Part shown: in pieces, positions 28,801 to 37,859 of the stretch | Layout of the letters: the number at the start of each line of letters is the position of its first letter | Numbering within the stretch: the stretch's first letter is position 1 | Source: Parapristionchus giblindavisi | Lineage: Eukaryota; Nematoda; Chromadorea; Rhabditida; Diplogasteridae | DNA length: 64,000 nt | Assembly (NCBI GenBank): GCA_943737045.1 | Contig: CALSFV010000448.1 | Span: 62,001 to 126,000 of the forward strand | Reading direction: 5' to 3' | The notes under the pieces: model-generated | What the model was told of the DNA's origin: nothing | The model's database searches: none | What the model saw: the letters and a program-made list of their open reading frames with translations, nothing else | Position numbers and translations under genes: made by a program

Positions 28801-31800
28801 TTAATTGATGGTTACTGTAACAAACTTGATCTTTGATCTTTAAGAGCGTGATGAGGCTCGCAAGAAGTCTGCCGGTTTCAAGGCAAAGATCAAGGAGATT
28901 GATGACATGATGAAGATTGTCTATAATAAGACGGTCAAGGTACGGTATAGATTGATTATAGATAATAATAATATTGATTGATTCTTACCGTAGCCGTCAG
29001 TTGTACCGTAATCCACCAATCCTTCCTACCGTAATCCCTCCACTTTCCCTATCCATTCTAGATTCACGAGGACAGTATGACGCGTGCGCGTGCTGCCATC
29101 GAGGAGAACGAGAAGGATACGAGCAAGCAGAATGCCATCATCAAGATGTCCACCCGAAATATTGCGAATGTATAAATTGATTTTAGAATTATCGATTGAT
29201 TTTGGTTCATAGCTATTGATTGATTTTGACTCTTAGTTATTGATTGATTTTGATCCATAGTTATCGATTTATTTTGGTTCCTAGTTATTGATTGATTTCC
29301 TTTAATTATTGATTATTTCTAGGGCTTGAAAGCTGTGCAAGAGCTCGAGCAGAGACTGGAGAAGAAGTCGCAGAAAAATAGTTCCGTTTCCTCGGAATCG
29401 GTATGTGATCTACGGATTATTGATTGATTTTCTACGGATTATTGATTGATTTTTGCTTCGTTATTGATTCACCTCATTTATCCTATATTATCTTTCGTGG
29501 TAATCTAGTCTTCGCTTTTTAAAGTTAATTTTTTAAAGTTAAGTTTTTAATGTTAAACGTGACTCGTGCACTCCTTGTGGTCAACGAATTTGTGATTTAT
29601 CTCTTCTTCTACAATTGAATAATGGCCAAATATTGATTTTGTAGGAAACCTCCCAGAAGCGCATCACCGAGCTGAATGAGCTGAAGACCACGCATCAGGT
29701 ATGCGTTTATTTATATTTTATTTTTTTTAAATATTTATTTATTTATCCCTGTCAGTTGAAACGAAACGAGTGAAATAATTTTGAAATAACTAAGAAAACA
29801 AGAATGAGAATAAATGTAGAATAACAACAAAAAATAATAACAATTGTTAAGTAGCAATGATTAGTGTGATGACACTGTACGGCATTGTATTACTTTTGAA
29901 AAAAATCATTTGGACTAACGCTCTTTTTGGTTTGCATAAGTATACTGTAGGTACATGGCAGTTATTGATTTTCTCTGATTGCAGGAGATGCTGAAGAATC
30001 TGGAGGAGGAGCTGAAGAAGATGCGGGAGACGACGACTGAGCTGGATTCCAGCGAGGCTAGTGGCTATATATTTTATATTATTATTATTATTGTATTTTA
30101 TATTTTATCTACGCCTGAGAGCGCAACGAGAACAATGTGAATGAGTATATGAGGGAAGACAGTGTCTCTTCAAGACACAATGATACAGGACTCTCATAAC
30201 TTACTATGGTGAATAAAAGAAGGTGTGGGGGGAGCATAAAATAGCATGCTATATTTAGACAATTAATTTTAAGCACTTAAATCATTCAAATCATACGTCA
30301 CCGGCATTGTTGCTACCTATCTACTCGTTTTTGCACCCAAGCCACCCGATTTAGCTAAAATTCGTTCAAAAATGAAATTTTTGCGTCCCACCCAGACGAT
30401 TTTTGCGCCCGCTTCACCCGAGTTTAATTTTCAGTTTCAAAGGTTTCCCACGTACCGTCAAAACGAAAAAAAGTGAAACATTTGTCAAAAATTTTGACAA
30501 AAGTTCACAAGATTTTGAAAATTTTGAATCATGATATCTAAATGGGGTTGCTAGTTTTTTTATTAGATAATAGGGTATTTGCACATCTCTGAGCTTGCCT
30601 AATTTACCTGTGAAGAATAATTTTGAAATAAATCACTGTGAACGCTGTATTGTGAAACTGGTATACGGTAGGATTTTCTACAGTATACCACTTTTGCAGC
30701 CTGATCTTTGCCAAGATCCAAACAGTGCAAAATCGCTATAGAAAGTCAGGCAATGCTATATATAACCATTATTAGACGAAAAAAGCTCGATGGCAGCAGT
30801 TTTACAGTAAGATTCTACAGTATGCTACAGTATACCAATTCTGCTGTGGAGCGTTCCCGATTAATTTTTTCACTTTTGTCGTGCATAACTGTATTGTGAA
30901 AACACATCCACATTGAAAAACATTAGATAATACATCATCAAAATCGTGAAAAATGCTCAAACAGGGAATCTTTTGAACTTTTGTCAAAATTTTTCAAAAT
31001 TTTTGAAAAATGTTTCACTTTTTTTCGTTTTGACGGTATGATTTAAATATTGGAAAAAGCGTGTCTCGTTATTGGAAAAAATATGTACAAGATGGCGCTT
31101 GAAGGGGGGGGGGGGGGAGTGGGCGGGCGATGTTGAACCCGACGGATTCATGCAGCTCAGGGCTGGGATTTTTTGATTTTGATTTTTTTGATTTTTTTGA
31201 ATTTTTTGACCATTTCAAAAAATTCAAAATCAAAAAAGTTTTTTGAATTTTTCTCAAAAAAATCAAAAAAAAATTAATGTAAAAAAGCACCGATTAAACG
31301 TGAAAAAGTGAAACATTTATGGAAAATTGTGACAAAATTTGACAAAACTTGACAAGATTCCCATTTTTATTCTTTTCACTGTCTTGATGAAGTGGATTCT
31401 AAAGGTGTTGGTGTGGATTAGTTTGTCCAATGCACTGACGTAGAATTTTTAAAAAGTGAAAAAAATGTAGTAATATGTTTTCATGTTTTAGAATTCGGTT
31501 AATTGCGTAATTGACTGTTTTAATCACTTTTTAGGCAAAAACGATGTTTCTCAATTGCTTATTATCCTTTTAAACATAGTAAATAATTTTTTCAAAAATT
31601 TTTTGAATTCAAAAATTTTTTGAGCCATTTTTTGAATTTTTTGATCAAAAATTTTATTGAAATTATTTTCAAAAAATCACAGCCCTGATGCAGCTAGACA
31701 AGATCGTATGTACCATTTAGCGCTTGCGAACGCTTGTTGCTGCATTCCCGATGTGTAAAGAAAACAAATAGGTCAAGGTAAATCCCGTTATTCAAGGCGC

Positions 31801-34800
31801 ACGAAATCCTGCGGGAGAACGCTGCCAGGGGGGGGGGTGATAATTTGGACATGTGGAAAAAAATTCCCTTTAATGTGGAGGTAGACAAAGATATGTGCAT
31901 CAGAGGCCGTATCCATGAACGTTGGCAAACACCGTTTGCCGGCAAACGTGACATCACAAGCGTGGGGTTGGGCGTTAACCTAATATCCTCCCTACCCTAG
32001 TCTAATCGATTCGTGATTCTAGTAAGAAAAGGAGGCATTGTTGTGTTTCCAAGAGCAAACATACTTGTCCTTGATTATTCGAAATGCCACAAATACCGTA
32101 TGCAGGCGCGTGTTTCGTGGTGGAGAGCAAGGGCGGTCGTTTGAAATTTAATTTCACTTTTGACAGATTTCTCTACCTTAAAAACGTTAAATAAATAATA
32201 ATGAAGTTAAATAATATGAAAATTAATGACGTTTATTATATTACGTTTATTATTATTATTATTATTATTATGGTTTAAGGTAGCGGCGCAGAAGAAGCAG
32301 AAGCAGGTGCAGGAGAAGGTGGACGAGTTGAAGGCGGCTATGAAACAGTCCAAGAAGCGGATCACCGATCTTGATGCCCAGGTATACGGTAGTCGATGGA
32401 TACTGTAGCTTATGATGCTATGAGTGGTACTGTAGTTCGCAGGGGTTACGGTAACTGTTTTTTCTTCAGATCGAGGCCTACAAGCTGCACAACATTGACG
32501 AGATCATGATGGACATTCCGCAGGAGGTTTGATCGCTTTGATTTTTGATCTTTGATCTTTGATCTTTGATCTTTGCTTGTTCCAGATGCAATCCCAGACT
32601 ACGGCTCGCCGATTCTTGTTCGATGGCGAGAGTGACTCGGATCTGGATGATTTCGAGGTAATCGATAATCGATAGTACCGTAATCCTCATACTTTCCATT
32701 CAGGAGTTCATGACGGGCGATCCGGCCAAGAAGAAGGAGATGAAAGAGGAGAAGAAGAGCAGAAAGGATATGATCAAGAAGAGAAAGATGGCCGTTCATT
32801 TGGTAGTCGATATTATGATTGATGAATACCGTAGTCTCGATAGTAGTATTGATTGATGGATACCGTAACTTGGCCAGTATTGATTGTAGTTGTCAATACC
32901 GTAACCTGGATAGTAATATTGATTGATGGATTTATGGATAGATACCATAACCTGGCCAGTATTGATTGATTGATCGACGGTTCAGGAGGAAGATGAGGAG
33001 GACGAGGAAGATGAGGAACGTCGGCCGGCCTCATCGGCAGGCGCTGCGAGTAGCGGAGGAGCGGCTGAGGGTGGAGAGGAGCAGATGGAGGTTGATGAGG
33101 TTTGGATTTATTTAGTTATTTATTTAATTATTTAATTAATTTTATTTTTATTTATTTAATTAATTATTTTTATTTATTTATTTATTTATATATTCCATCT
33201 ATTATATAATATAAAGTGAAAAGCAAAGGAAAATAGATGGATTCATACGTTGCGAAGGTCTAATCTTTGGTCTTTGGTTGAATTAGTTATACTGAGTCAT
33301 CTTCATTGTGTGGAATAGTATGTTAGTATTGTACTTGGTTATGCCATAGCCGTATGACCGATAAACTAGATGACCGAACTCTTCGTTTATCCTATGGCAT
33401 AACGAAGTACATACTATTTGATCTTTGATCTTTGGTCTCATTCCCGCTAATGTGACCCAAGCGCGGGCGGTCGCGTTCCAATCCACACGTATTCTAGTTA
33501 CAGAACGGCGAACCGGTCCCGAAGGAGCCCAAACTGTCGAAGAAGGAGCGAGCCGAGAAGGAGGCGGCCATGCTCAGAGCGGGAAAGATGCCCGAGGCAA
33601 GTCTATCCATTCATAATAATAATAATAATAATAATAATATTTATTCCTTGGATATTTATTCATTAATTAATTTATCTACGCCCGAGGCGCAACAGCAATT
33701 AAGTGACCAATATTGGTAAAGATATGATGAGGAGAGAGAAAAAGGAATAGAATGACTGTGCCAAAGAGAGAAAAGGAAAAGATGAGAGAAAAAATATGAT
33801 TGACGACTCTCCGGATTCATTGGGAATTTGATAATTAGACGATATTATTCATTGAATTTATATCGATTTTGCACATGTGATTATTGATTGAGAGCAACAT
33901 CATATTGGCCTTTTATTTAGAATTTTCGTCTTTTCTTTTTAATTTGCTCATCTTTCCAGTATACCAAGGAGCAGGTGCGCAAGATCGATCAGGAATATTT
34001 CAAGGCGAGGTTTGTGTGCTTTGATCTCTGATCTTTGGTCTTTGATCTTTGTAAATCGATCTTTGCTCTCTCAGATTGAGCGATCTCGAGAACGAACGAG
34101 AGGTGCTGAAGAAGAACCTGCAGCCGCACATTCTCGAGGATTTCAAAGCCAAGGTTGGATAATTAAAAATTTATTGTATTATTAGTAATAATAGTAATAG
34201 AAATTTATTATAATAATTTATTCACCATAGGCAAACGTGTAATTAAACAACACATGAATGAATGAAGAAGTGATAGATCAATGATTATTATTATTATTTG
34301 TGTAATTTTCCGATTTCCGTGATCGTGAATAGACGGCGATTGCCGCCTGTACGATTGCTGTTTCAGCGATATATTGATTGGAATATTGAGACTGCTGAGA
34401 CGATTTCAATAAGTTTTTGACATCACAAATGAATAAACGAAAATATAAATGAACAATATCGATTGATTGATTGATTGATTGATCAATAATATCGATTGAT
34501 TGATTGATTGATCAATAATATCGATTGATTGGTTGATCATGCAGGTGGCCAAGCTGGTGCGTGAGTCGGACGCACTGAAGGACATCTCGAAGCGCTACTC
34601 GGATCATCGTGAGAAGCTGGAACGACTGAAGAAGGAGCGACTGGCTGATTTCATGGCTGGATTCGAATGTGTACGGGATTTTCTCCCGCCGGAATTATTT
34701 GAATTTGAATTTTGGCGGGAATGAGTAGTTTGAATTTGTTCTGCAGATTGGCCGTTCGCTGACGGAGATGTACCAGATGATCACGCTGGGTGGCGACGCG

Positions 34801-37800
34801 AGTCTGGAACTGAAAGATCTTATCGATCCCTTCCTGGAAGGAGTACAGTTCATGTGGGTTTATTCATACATTTTCGGTACCCTCGCCGTTTATTTTTATA
34901 TAGTGGGTCAATTCTCGAAAAAGGGTAGGTTGATTCACAAAATTCGTTATTTCGGCTTAAAAATCGTCATTTTTAGCATTCTTTTTTTATCAAGTGGCCT
35001 AGAATGGGCCTTATATAGAGGGTCAATCCTCGCAATGCGAGGGTATGGCAATGTATGGGTTTATTGATAGATAGATAGATTATTGATTTTGGTAATCTTG
35101 AATTTATTGATTGACTATCGTGCATGTTATACGGATCATGAGTTCATGTATGGTTAACCGCTAACTTAGGCTAATTGATATATTTATTGATTTATCGATT
35201 GATTATTGATTGGTTCAGGGTTCGTCCACCGAAGAAATCGTGGAAGCAGATTGAGAATCTGTCAGGAGGAGAGAAGACGCTGTCGTCACTCGCTCTCGTC
35301 TTCGCCCTCCACGCTTACAGGTATTTATTTATTTTACTTTATTTTTGTTTGCCTATGATTGGAATATTTTTGATTCAAATAAATGGATGCCTTAGAATAA
35401 GAAATATTCGAAATAATAATATAAATATTAAATGTGAGATGTGTGAGTTGTGAGAAGTGAGAAGAGTTTTTGTTTTGTCCTACGATTGGTTAACTTTACA
35501 TCCCGAGCTAACTTTATAATCTCTCGTAAACAAAGAAAGCGAGAGCAGAGAGTTTCAAATTTGCTCTCAGGGTGTGCCTTTAACTGTGTGTTCCATCAAT
35601 TTATCGATTAATATATCGATCTAATCATCAATATCTTCCATATCCTCTTGCAGACCAACTCCACTGTATGTGATGGACGAGATCGATGCCGCTCTCGATT
35701 TCAGAAATGTCTCCATCATCGGACATTACATCAAGGTACGGTAATTTTGGACCCCTTGGGGTACGGTAGGGTTTTCGATCGATATTGCATAAATCTAACG
35801 AAATTTTGGAGTTGAATGGTCGATTTTATTCGTATATATTATTGATCGTTTTTGTATAGGAAAACAATCTTTCGCTCGATAATCAATCAATAATTCCGTT
35901 CAGAACCGTACGAAGAACGCTCAGTTTATCATCATCTCGCTGCGTAACAACATGTTCGAGCTGGCCGATCGACTTATTGGAATCTACAAGGTGATTATTG
36001 ATTTTATTGATTTTTTAAAAAATTCACAATATTGATTTATTGATTTTTTACAACAATCTCGCATTTGGTGTGTCTTGTGGATGCTGTGTGAGACCAGTTA
36101 GTATGAAGAGAAAAACTTTATTACTCAGACGTTTCGAGGATTATTTCCTCATCATCAGTGAGATTGGATTACCTACAATGGATGGAATGAGAATATGAAA
36201 AATCAACGACTAGAGAACAAGAGCAGAACCGAATAGGAAATATGGAAAAGATGCACAAGAGTGAATGAATGTAATAACAGAACCGAATGTGGAGTCTAAG
36301 ATTGAAGGAATGAGAGGTGGGGTCAGCGGGATAGATAGAGATAGAAGGGGAGAGGGAGGCGAGAGAACATAGAAGTGGAAATGGTCAGAGGTCAAAGTTA
36401 AGTAAGGCCAATTGTGAGAGTTCAATGGACAATTCAGCACGATTATTTAGTGTTGGGTTAAGTGATTGGATGAGTAAGGCTTCAGAAACCTTACGTCTTA
36501 TGATGTTTGGTTCTCTATGCAATATGGTACCAGACAACGGAATGGGTTGGGAATTATGACAAGCAATGGAATGTTGAGCTACCGCATATGATTTGTATGC
36601 ACTATGGGTTGGGTTATTGGCAGCACGAATATGCTCAGAGGCACGTTCATGAAGGGCTCTGCCCGTATGACCTACATAAAATTGTGAGCAAACAGTACAT
36701 TCGATACGGTAAACAACACCAGCGGCAAGACAACTACCTGGTGAATTAGGGCAGAATATGCAATGTCGGACTGGACAAGATGAATCACGGTATCGATTAC
36801 GAGATAGTAGACCAAGTAAAGATAGACCTGTACGTTCAACAACATTCACATCGAGATCAGCCTTGGTCTACTATCTCGTAATCGATACCGTGATTCATCT
36901 TGTCCAGTCCGACATTGCATATTCTGCCCTAATTCACCAGGTAGTTGTCTTGCCGCTGGTGTTGTTTACCGTATCGAATGTACTATTTGCTCACAATTTT
37001 ATGTAGGTCATACGGGCAGAGCCCTTCATGAACGTGCCTCTGAGCATATTCGTGCTGCCAATAACCCAACCCATAGTGCATACAAATCATATGCGGTAGC
37101 TCAACATTCCATTGCTTGTCATAATTCCCAACCCATTCCGTTGTCTGGTACCATATTGCATAGAGAACCAAACATCATAAGACGTAAGGTTTCTGAAGCC
37201 TTACTCATCCAATCACTTAACCCAACACTAAATAATCGTGCTGAATTGTCCATTGAACTCTCACAATTGGCCTTACTTAACTTTGACCTCTGACCATTTC
37301 CACTTCTATGTTCTCTCGCCTCCCTCTCCCCTTCTATCTCTATCTATCCCGCTGACCCCACCTCTCATTCCTTCAATGTTAGACTCCACATTCGGTTCTG
37401 TTATTACATTCATTCACTCCTGTGCATCTTTTCCATATTTCCTATTCGGTTCTGCTCTTGTTCTCTAGTCGTTGATTTTTCATATTCTCATTCCATCCAT
37501 TGTAGGTAATCCAATCTCACTGATGATGAGGAAATAATCCTCGACGTCTGAGTAATAAAGTTTTTCTCTTCATACTAACTGGTCTCACACAGCATCCACA
37601 AGTCACACCAAATATACACCAAAATGAAGATAACTGAGTATTCTAAAAAAAAAAATCTCGCATTTTACAGGTGCACGACTGCACACGTAATGTTGTAGTG
37701 GATCCGAAGAAGGTCATGGACGAGACGAAGGAATTGAGGTACTGTAACATTTTGAATTTCGCGCCTGCATTAACTTTCAAAATATCGATTTTTTTCAGAG

Positions 37801-37859
37801 ATGGCATGCAGAAGCTGCAAAAGTTGATGACGTGTACGAGGAATCAGACGGGCGTCTGA
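5799..37859 (+). CDS. smc-4: Condensin subunit SMC4
   Basis: ATPase core of condensin, compacting mitotic chromosomes; about 1467 aa, 47 exons: 5799-5957, 6194-6319, 6883-7005, 10205-10285, 10553-10666, 10749-10844, 10897-10977, 11149-11253, 11525-11592, 12527-12646, 14624-14678, 14961-15046, 15101-15166, 15372-15456, 15543-15647, 15925-16041, 16212-16333, 16707-16815, 16906-16964, 18263-18323, 19374-19496, 24810-24895, 25344-25473, 25600-25682, 25891-25975, 27818-27943, 28643-28769, 28845-28939, 29062-29169, 29323-29400, 29645-29698, 29985-30060, 32284-32381, 32470-32526, 32586-32657, 32704-32802, 32986-33099, 33504-33596, 33960-34009, 34075-34153, 34545-34670, 34747-34853, 35219-35320, 35654-35735, 35904-35990, 37671-37738, 37799-37859. 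Acidic N-tail; Walker A GPNGSGKS near residue 143; SMC4-type [12 protein letters not shown]; coiled coil; hinge DGYYGRLGDLGSID near 640; signature LSGGEK near 1349; Walker B/D-loop [13 protein letters not shown] near 1372. The junction 30060/32284 is uncertain. A DPY-27-like paralogue cannot be excluded. Confidence 0.95.
6670..6853. mobile_element. Hairpin MITE in smc-4 intron 2
   Basis: Imperfect inverted repeat with arms of about 85 bp. The left arm begins GCTCCGGTTTTGCATGGTAA and the right arm ends with its complement around GCAAAACCGGAGC. The element ends about 30 bp before the exon 3 acceptor. The arms contain AAGTAGCGCGCAAAAAGTA. No target duplication was resolved. Confidence 0.7.
7016..7197. 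mobile_element. CATA/TATG MITE, family D, copy 1
   Basis: A 182-bp element starting CATAGGTGGGC and ending GCGCCCACCTATG, flanked by a perfect 8-bp duplication ATTGTATG (7008-7015 and 7198-7205). It lies 10 bp inside smc-4 intron 3, directly behind the exon 3 donor at 7006. It shares internal text (GGCTGTGCGCAA) with the copy at 14409. Confidence 0.85.
7867..8752 (-). CDS. Small nested gene inside smc-4 intron 3, unknown function
   Basis: Five exons on the minus strand join in phase: 8752-8711, 8654-8532, 8295-8222, 8147-8066, 7929-7867, giving 127 aa. The protein begins [11 protein letters not shown], has a basic stretch ([20 protein letters not shown]), a Pro/Val segment ([16 protein letters not shown]), a helical segment ([14 protein letters not shown]), and a short acidic C-terminus ending [11 protein letters not shown]. 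There is no signal peptide or membrane segment. I do not recognise the family. Introns carry normal GTAAGT/GTAGCA-type donors; the last acceptor is TTCAAG. The gene lies wholly within smc-4 intron 3 on the opposite strand. Intron 2 is mostly occupied by a MITE (8339-8519) placed a few bases from its donor. The phase-consistent splicing over five exons is the main evidence that it is real. Confidence 0.6.
8339..8519. mobile_element. CATA/TATG MITE, family C, in nested gene intron
   Basis: A 181-bp element starting CATACATTTTCGGCACC and ending GGTATGAAAATGTATG. The perfect 8-bp duplication GTTGTTTG sits at 8331-8338 and 8520-8527. The insertion is about 4 bp inside the intron relative to the minus-strand donor at 8531. 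Confidence 0.85.
8753..9730. other. Intronic stretch upstream of nested gene
   Basis: GC-richer sequence around 8820-9010 directly upstream of the nested gene is its likely promoter. Beyond 9040 I see AT-rich sequence with no convincing exon. Confidence 0.4.
9731..9922. mobile_element. CATA/TATG MITE, family A, copy 1
   Basis: A 192-bp element starting CATACATGGGCG and ending CGCCCATGTATG, with a perfect 8-bp duplication ATGATAAC at 9723-9730 and 9923-9930. Internally it contains repeated TTTTACAGKGGG text shared with the copies at 17246 and 17673. Confidence 0.85.
11784..11963. mobile_element. Family C MITE with 19-bp flanking repeats
   Basis: The left end ATACATTTTCGGTACCCTCG and right part GCGAGGGTATGG match the family C elements at 34865 and 8339. 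Instead of an 8-bp duplication, the flanks carry a 19-bp direct repeat, GCAATGTCAACCAGGACCA (11765-11783 and 11964-11982), which replaces the expected right terminus. It lies in smc-4 intron 9. Confidence 0.65.
12729..14198. mobile_element. Long-arm foldback element with TA-flanked TCACGC ends, copy 1
   Basis: Inverted arms of about 480-540 bp (12729-13265 and about 13725-14198) enclose about 460 bp of unique sequence. The ends read TA|TCACGCGTGTCGCG and the complement, compatible with a TA target duplication as in Tc1/mariner-type elements. No transposase ORF is present. It sits in smc-4 intron 10. Confidence 0.75.
14409..14597. mobile_element. CATA/TATG MITE, family D, copy 2
   Basis: A 189-bp element from CATATACGGGCAC to GCGCCCACCTATG, with a perfect 8-bp duplication TTGTCGAT at 14401-14408 and 14598-14605. 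Its right end lies only 26 bp from the exon 11 start at 14624. Confidence 0.8.
17246..17439. mobile_element. CATA/TATG MITE, family A, copy 2
   Basis: Same termini (CATACATGAGCG to GCGCCCGTGTATG) and internal text as the copies at 9731 and 17673. The 8-bp flanks differ (ATGCCAAT and ATCTTGAA), so the duplication has decayed or one flank was rearranged. Confidence 0.7.
17489..17884. mobile_element. Family B MITE interrupted by family A MITE
   Basis: Family B text (GCCTGACCG..TTTTGAA; AACCTAGCTATTTGACCTATG) runs from about 17489 and continues after the family A insertion to 17884. Related copies lie at 48666, 52319, 60109 and 63009. The interruption splits the conserved AACCTAGC. Confidence 0.7.
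17673..17863. mobile_element. CATA/TATG MITE, family A, nested in family B
   Basis: A 191-bp element, CATACATGGGCG to CGCCCATGTATG, with a perfect 8-bp duplication AACCTAGC at 17665-17672 and 17864-17871. Removing one duplication and the insert restores the family B consensus, so the element limits are exact. Confidence 0.9.
17915..17973. repeat. (ATT)n microsatellite
   Basis: An uninterrupted ATT trinucleotide tract in smc-4 intron 19. Similar ATA/ATT tracts occur at about 15300-15356, 24905-24956, 25800-25873, 47360-47430 and 57570-57616. Confidence 0.9.
18348..19319. mobile_element. Long-arm foldback element with TA-flanked TCACGC ends, copy 2
   Basis: The left end TA|TCACGCCTGTCACGAGAG and right end CTCTCGTGACAGGCGTGA|TA are perfect complements. 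Arms of roughly 270 bp include the text around 18470-18560 and its complement near 19120-19220. Both the end motif and TA context match the elements at 12729 and 26059. It begins 24 bp behind the exon 20 donor at 18324. Confidence 0.75.
19574..22675. mobile_element. 3.1 kb foldback element with 1.17 kb arms
   Basis: The left arm 19574-20739 and right arm 21508-22675 are near-identical inverted copies (for example GGCCAACGCAGTTCGATAGA at about 22564 and its complement near 19680; mirrored 12-15 nt C/G runs at 20571 and 21671). The 0.77 kb spacer holds a minus-strand ORF. Ends are near TATNATGAGAGGAATCG. It occupies smc-4 intron 21. No known transposase motif was recognised, so its class is open (Foldback/MULE-like TIR architecture is the closest description). 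Confidence 0.75.
20779..21420 (-). CDS. ORF carried between the arms of the foldback element
   Basis: An open frame of 213 codons from an ATG at 21420, beginning [14 protein letters not shown]. It has a middle region rich in Lys/Arg/Glu ([20 protein letters not shown]), an internal duplicated LDPGWA motif from a tandem repeat at 21206-21240, and an acidic C-terminus rich in Asp/Glu/Ser ending NKKRGRRN. An AATAAA on the minus strand lies just downstream in the left arm (about 20667). I do not recognise the family and see no DDE or reverse-transcriptase motif. It could be an element-encoded accessory protein, a captured host exon, or the remains of a longer spliced gene. Confidence 0.45.
   Translation of the reverse strand: MRMRYPIYERGDRSRHEYQPERLTIHDYVTAQASRSVGINMWTASLDSAVASSIHDGPSDLDPGWALDPGWARETKKRNTHDKHARELIRQFFKEKREKGEKANPHEAEKFMKNAKRADGSMKISPRNRSSITQIKSLINGLLKKENEKKKPAHIPRHDSTDEESEDDVEESDDEDALQHLILRHKNEIFCDDESEESDTEQEEPNKKRGRRN
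22672..24580. mobile_element. Palindromic repeat flanked by 46-bp direct repeats
   Basis: About 22735-24510 is a large palindrome centred near 23830. The outer arms (22735-23030 and 24200-24510) and inner arms (23600-23790 and 23890-24050) are all versions of one unit, containing TCCCGAATCGATT and ACTTTTTAG. It is bracketed by direct repeats of about 46 bp beginning TTATATTCATCTTATG at 22671 and about 24533. It lies directly next to the 3.1 kb foldback element within smc-4 intron 21. Confidence 0.65.
23283..23350 (+). other. tRNA-like sequence (A/B boxes), probable SINE or pseudogene
   Basis: TAGTCTAATGGCAAG resembles an internal A box, and GGGTTCGAGTCCTG a B box, at tRNA-like spacing. The flanks do not form a 7-bp acceptor stem, so this is not a functional tRNA. 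It lies inside the palindrome of smc-4 intron 21. Confidence 0.45.
26059..27648. mobile_element. Long-arm foldback element with TA-flanked TCACGC ends, copy 3
   Basis: The left end TA|TCACGCGTGTCACTG and right end TGCGACACGCGTGA|TA match the elements at 12729 and 18348. Arms of about 460 bp (26059-26530 and about 27190-27648) include the complementary text CGACGTCAAACTTTTTGGAC. The spacer holds a tRNA-like sequence. It lies in smc-4 intron 25. Confidence 0.75.
26601..26675 (+). other. tRNA-like sequence (A/B boxes), probable SINE or pseudogene
   Basis: TAGTGTAGTGGATAAGATG is A-box-like, and GGGGTTCGATCCTCC contains a B box with a short T-stem. There is no matching acceptor stem. Its AAGATGTCG segment is shared with the sequence at 45335. 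Confidence 0.5.
28508..28595. mobile_element. Short hairpin MITE (GTGTTACATTTTCAAAACG family)
   Basis: The left end GTGTTACATTTTCAAAACG pairs with right end CGTTTTGAAAATGTAACAC around a CACGTGGACGTG core. Related hairpins lie at 49252-49375. It is about 50 bp upstream of the exon 27 acceptor. Confidence 0.75.
30453..31038. mobile_element. Inverted-repeat element in smc-4 intron 32
   Basis: The left end TACCGTCAAAACGAAAAAAA and its complement at about 31015-31038 bracket about 585 bp. The interior has TTGACAAAAG-type text and paired TACAGTAT motifs. It is non-coding and no target duplication was resolved. Confidence 0.6.
31158..31687. mobile_element. hAT-type non-autonomous element
   Basis: 530 bp from CAGGGCTGGGATTTTTTGA to the complementary TCAAAAAATCACAGCCCTG, flanked by a perfect 8-bp duplication ATGCAGCT (31150-31157 and 31688-31695). 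CAGGG-type termini plus 8-bp duplications are standard for hAT transposons. The interior is simple TTTTTGA/TCAAAAA sequence with no transposase. Confidence 0.9.
33314..33419. mobile_element. Hairpin MITE with partial copy at 56970
   Basis: AATAGTATGTTAGTATTGTA and GGTTATGCCATAG on the left face CTATGGCATAAC and TACATACTATT on the right, about 106 bp in all. The left arm alone recurs at about 56970-57010 upstream in knl-2 intron 1. Confidence 0.65.
34865..35057. mobile_element. CATA/TATG MITE, family C
   Basis: 193 bp from CATACATTTTCGGTACC to GGTATGGCAATGTATG, with a perfect 8-bp duplication GGTTTATT at 34857-34864 and 35058-35065. The duplication starts 3 bp after the exon 42 donor at 34854. 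Confidence 0.9.
36385..36849 (-). pseudogene. GIY-YIG endonuclease module, left arm copy
   Basis: Frame of 154 codons with a Cys-rich lead ([16 protein letters not shown]), then the GIY-YIG core [20 protein letters not shown] with [11 protein letters not shown] behind it, and a C-terminal tail with [18 protein letters not shown]. This arrangement is typical of the endonuclease at the C-terminus of Penelope-like retroelements. The upstream reverse transcriptase is absent, so this is a 5'-truncated remnant. Confidence 0.7.
36868..37293 (+). pseudogene. GIY-YIG endonuclease module, right arm copy
   Basis: Inverted copy of the left-arm frame, also without internal stops, ending at the same TGA (37291-37293). 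It shares the YVGHTGR and HERASEH motifs. The intact frames in both arms suggest recent origin or copy correction between arms. Confidence 0.7.

Larger units (their letters stand above)
36088..37600. mobile_element. Penelope-like retroelement fragment as near-perfect palindrome
   Basis: Arms of about 725 bp (36088-36812 and 36868-37596) are about 99% complementary around a 55-bp centre. Each arm carries the same open GIY-YIG frame followed by the same 3' text, pointing outward. No reverse-transcriptase part is present. It sits in smc-4 intron 45, between the exon for IGIYK and the C-terminal exon. Confidence 0.8.

Noticed and set aside
33296..33419. Possible pre-miRNA hairpin
   Set aside because: The long imperfect stem recurs as a half-copy at 56970, which fits a MITE better; no evidence of processing can be drawn from sequence alone.
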